NCBI GenBank assembly: GCA_944392325.1
Contig: CALXWI010000006.1
Span: forward strand, 1 to 50,987
Origin: an uncultured Alphaproteobacteria bacterium
GTDB taxonomy: Bacteria; Pseudomonadota; Alphaproteobacteria; RF32; CAG-239
Reading direction: 5' to 3'
DNA: 50,987 bases
In this document: one piece after another, positions 50,485-50,987 of the stretch
Numbering within the stretch: position 1 is the stretch's first letter
How the letters are laid out: each line of letters begins with the position of its first letter
Program-made: the position numbers and the translations under genes
Notes under the pieces: model-generated
Database searches by the model: none
What the model was told of the DNA's origin: nothing
Seen by the model: only the letters and a program-made list of their open reading frames with translations

Positions 50485-50987
50485 GTGATTAAGTTGAATC
50501 CAATTATGATTTCCGGCAAGGAAGTATGGCCTTTGATTGAGGGCGGAAAAGGGATTAACGTCAGCAATGGATTTAGCTCTGGTGCTTGGGCTAAAGAAAA
50601 TTGTGTTGGTACTTTTTCTGCGGTTAGCCCAGATTTTTATGATGAAAACGGAAATCGTGAAGAAGAATGTTTTACTAAAAAAGCTCGTCCGGAACGCCAC
50701 GAAGAGTTGGTGCAATATGCCATTAGAGGCGGAATTGACCAAGCTAAAGTAGCCCACGAGATATCTAACGGAAATGGGCGAGTTCATATCAATATGTTAT
50801 GGGAATTGGCGGACTCTGAACGAATCCTTGAAGGGGTCTTGGAAAAGACTAAAGGGTTAATCCACGGAGTAACTTGTGGTGCCGGTTTACCTTATAGATT
50901 GGGTGAATTAGCATCAAAGTTTGGGGTGTATTATTACCCAATTGTATCTTCTGCCAGAGCTTTACAGATTTTGTGGAAGAGAGCTTA
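50485..50987 (+). CDS. Nitronate monooxygenase / NMO-family flavoprotein (3' end beyond right edge)
   Basis: An open frame of 167 codons from GTG 50485 (AAGGA about seven bases upstream) runs off the right edge. The start PIMISGKEVWPLIEGGKGI and the later segment HINMLWELADSERILEG, LIHGVTCGAGLPYRLGELA, YYPIVSSARALQILWKRA fit the TIM-barrel NMO / 2-nitropropane dioxygenase-like family, which binds FMN and oxidises nitronates or acts as an enoyl reductase. The N-terminal region has an insertion rich in acidic residues and Cys (REEECFTKKARPERHEE) found in a diverged subfamily. Because the C-terminal half, with the catalytic His, is missing from view, the reaction cannot be fixed. The 106-base gap before it holds an AT-rich palindrome but no clear terminator. 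Confidence 0.8.
   Translation, partial: MIKLNPIMISGKEVWPLIEGGKGINVSNGFSSGAWAKENCVGTFSAVSPDFYDENGNREEECFTKKARPERHEELVQYAIRGGIDQAKVAHEISNGNGRVHINMLWELADSERILEGVLEKTKGLIHGVTCGAGLPYRLGELASKFGVYYYPIVSSARALQILWKRA

Overview
The window reads like a chromosome segment of a low-to-mid GC Gram-negative bacterium, most likely an uncultured, host-associated alphaproteobacterium. That placement is an inference from gene content: a RodZ-like protein, PtsP (EI-Ntr), a VirB-type secretion system, a SPOR domain of alphaproteobacterial style, and PilS-type pilins with an RSMIE cleavage region. No rRNA, tRNA, CRISPR array, transposase or relaxase was seen.

Layout. (1) 1-7025, mixed chromosomal genes: rodZ-like (cut by the left edge), ptsP, a ManC-type cupin, a secreted Cys-rich protein with a compositionally odd C terminus and hairpin-rich flanks, a 550-base non-coding stretch with a probable structured RNA and a G-quadruplex tract, an isochorismatase-family hydrolase and a degenerate one-domain DEAD-box protein. 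(2) 7060-32913, all minus strand: a large VirB-like type IV secretion system (T4SS). In transcription order it holds two small VirB2-like pilins, a 782-aa protein with an embedded VirB2-like segment, VirB3, VirB4, four secreted coiled-coil (VirB5/TrbJ-like) proteins, a VirB8-like protein, a VirB7-like lipoprotein, a second VirB8-like protein, a VirB9-like protein ending in a SPOR domain, two very large proteins each with about fifty 17-residue repeats (the second ending in the VirB10 barrel domain), and VirB11. VirB6, VirD4, VirB1 and a relaxase are not in the window. (3) 33245-46158, plus strand and divergent from the T4SS: a type IVb (R64/TCP-like) pilus locus with an OmpA-like protein, a TcpQ/PilL-like lipoprotein, PilN secretin, PilO, an enlarged PilP, PilQ ATPase, PilR, three PilS-like proteins and a PilT-like ATPase. 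(4) 46243-50987: xanthine phosphoribosyltransferase and a TlpA-like thioredoxin (minus strand), then a small lipoprotein, a VWA / PP2C / kinase triad of the YegL-YegK-YegI (TerY-P) type, and the start of a nitronate-monooxygenase-like flavoprotein (cut by the right edge).

How it fits together. A secretion machine and a type IVb pilus are encoded head to head from one 331-base intergenic region, so they may be co-regulated and act together at the envelope. The most unusual part is the T4SS core: what is normally one VirB10 appears as two repeat-bearing proteins, one anchored in the inner membrane and one exported with the barrel domain. A peptidoglycan-binding SPOR domain is fused to VirB9, VirB2 and VirB8 are multiplied, and four long coiled-coil exported proteins are added. 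Together these suggest a VirB apparatus with a much enlarged periplasmic part.
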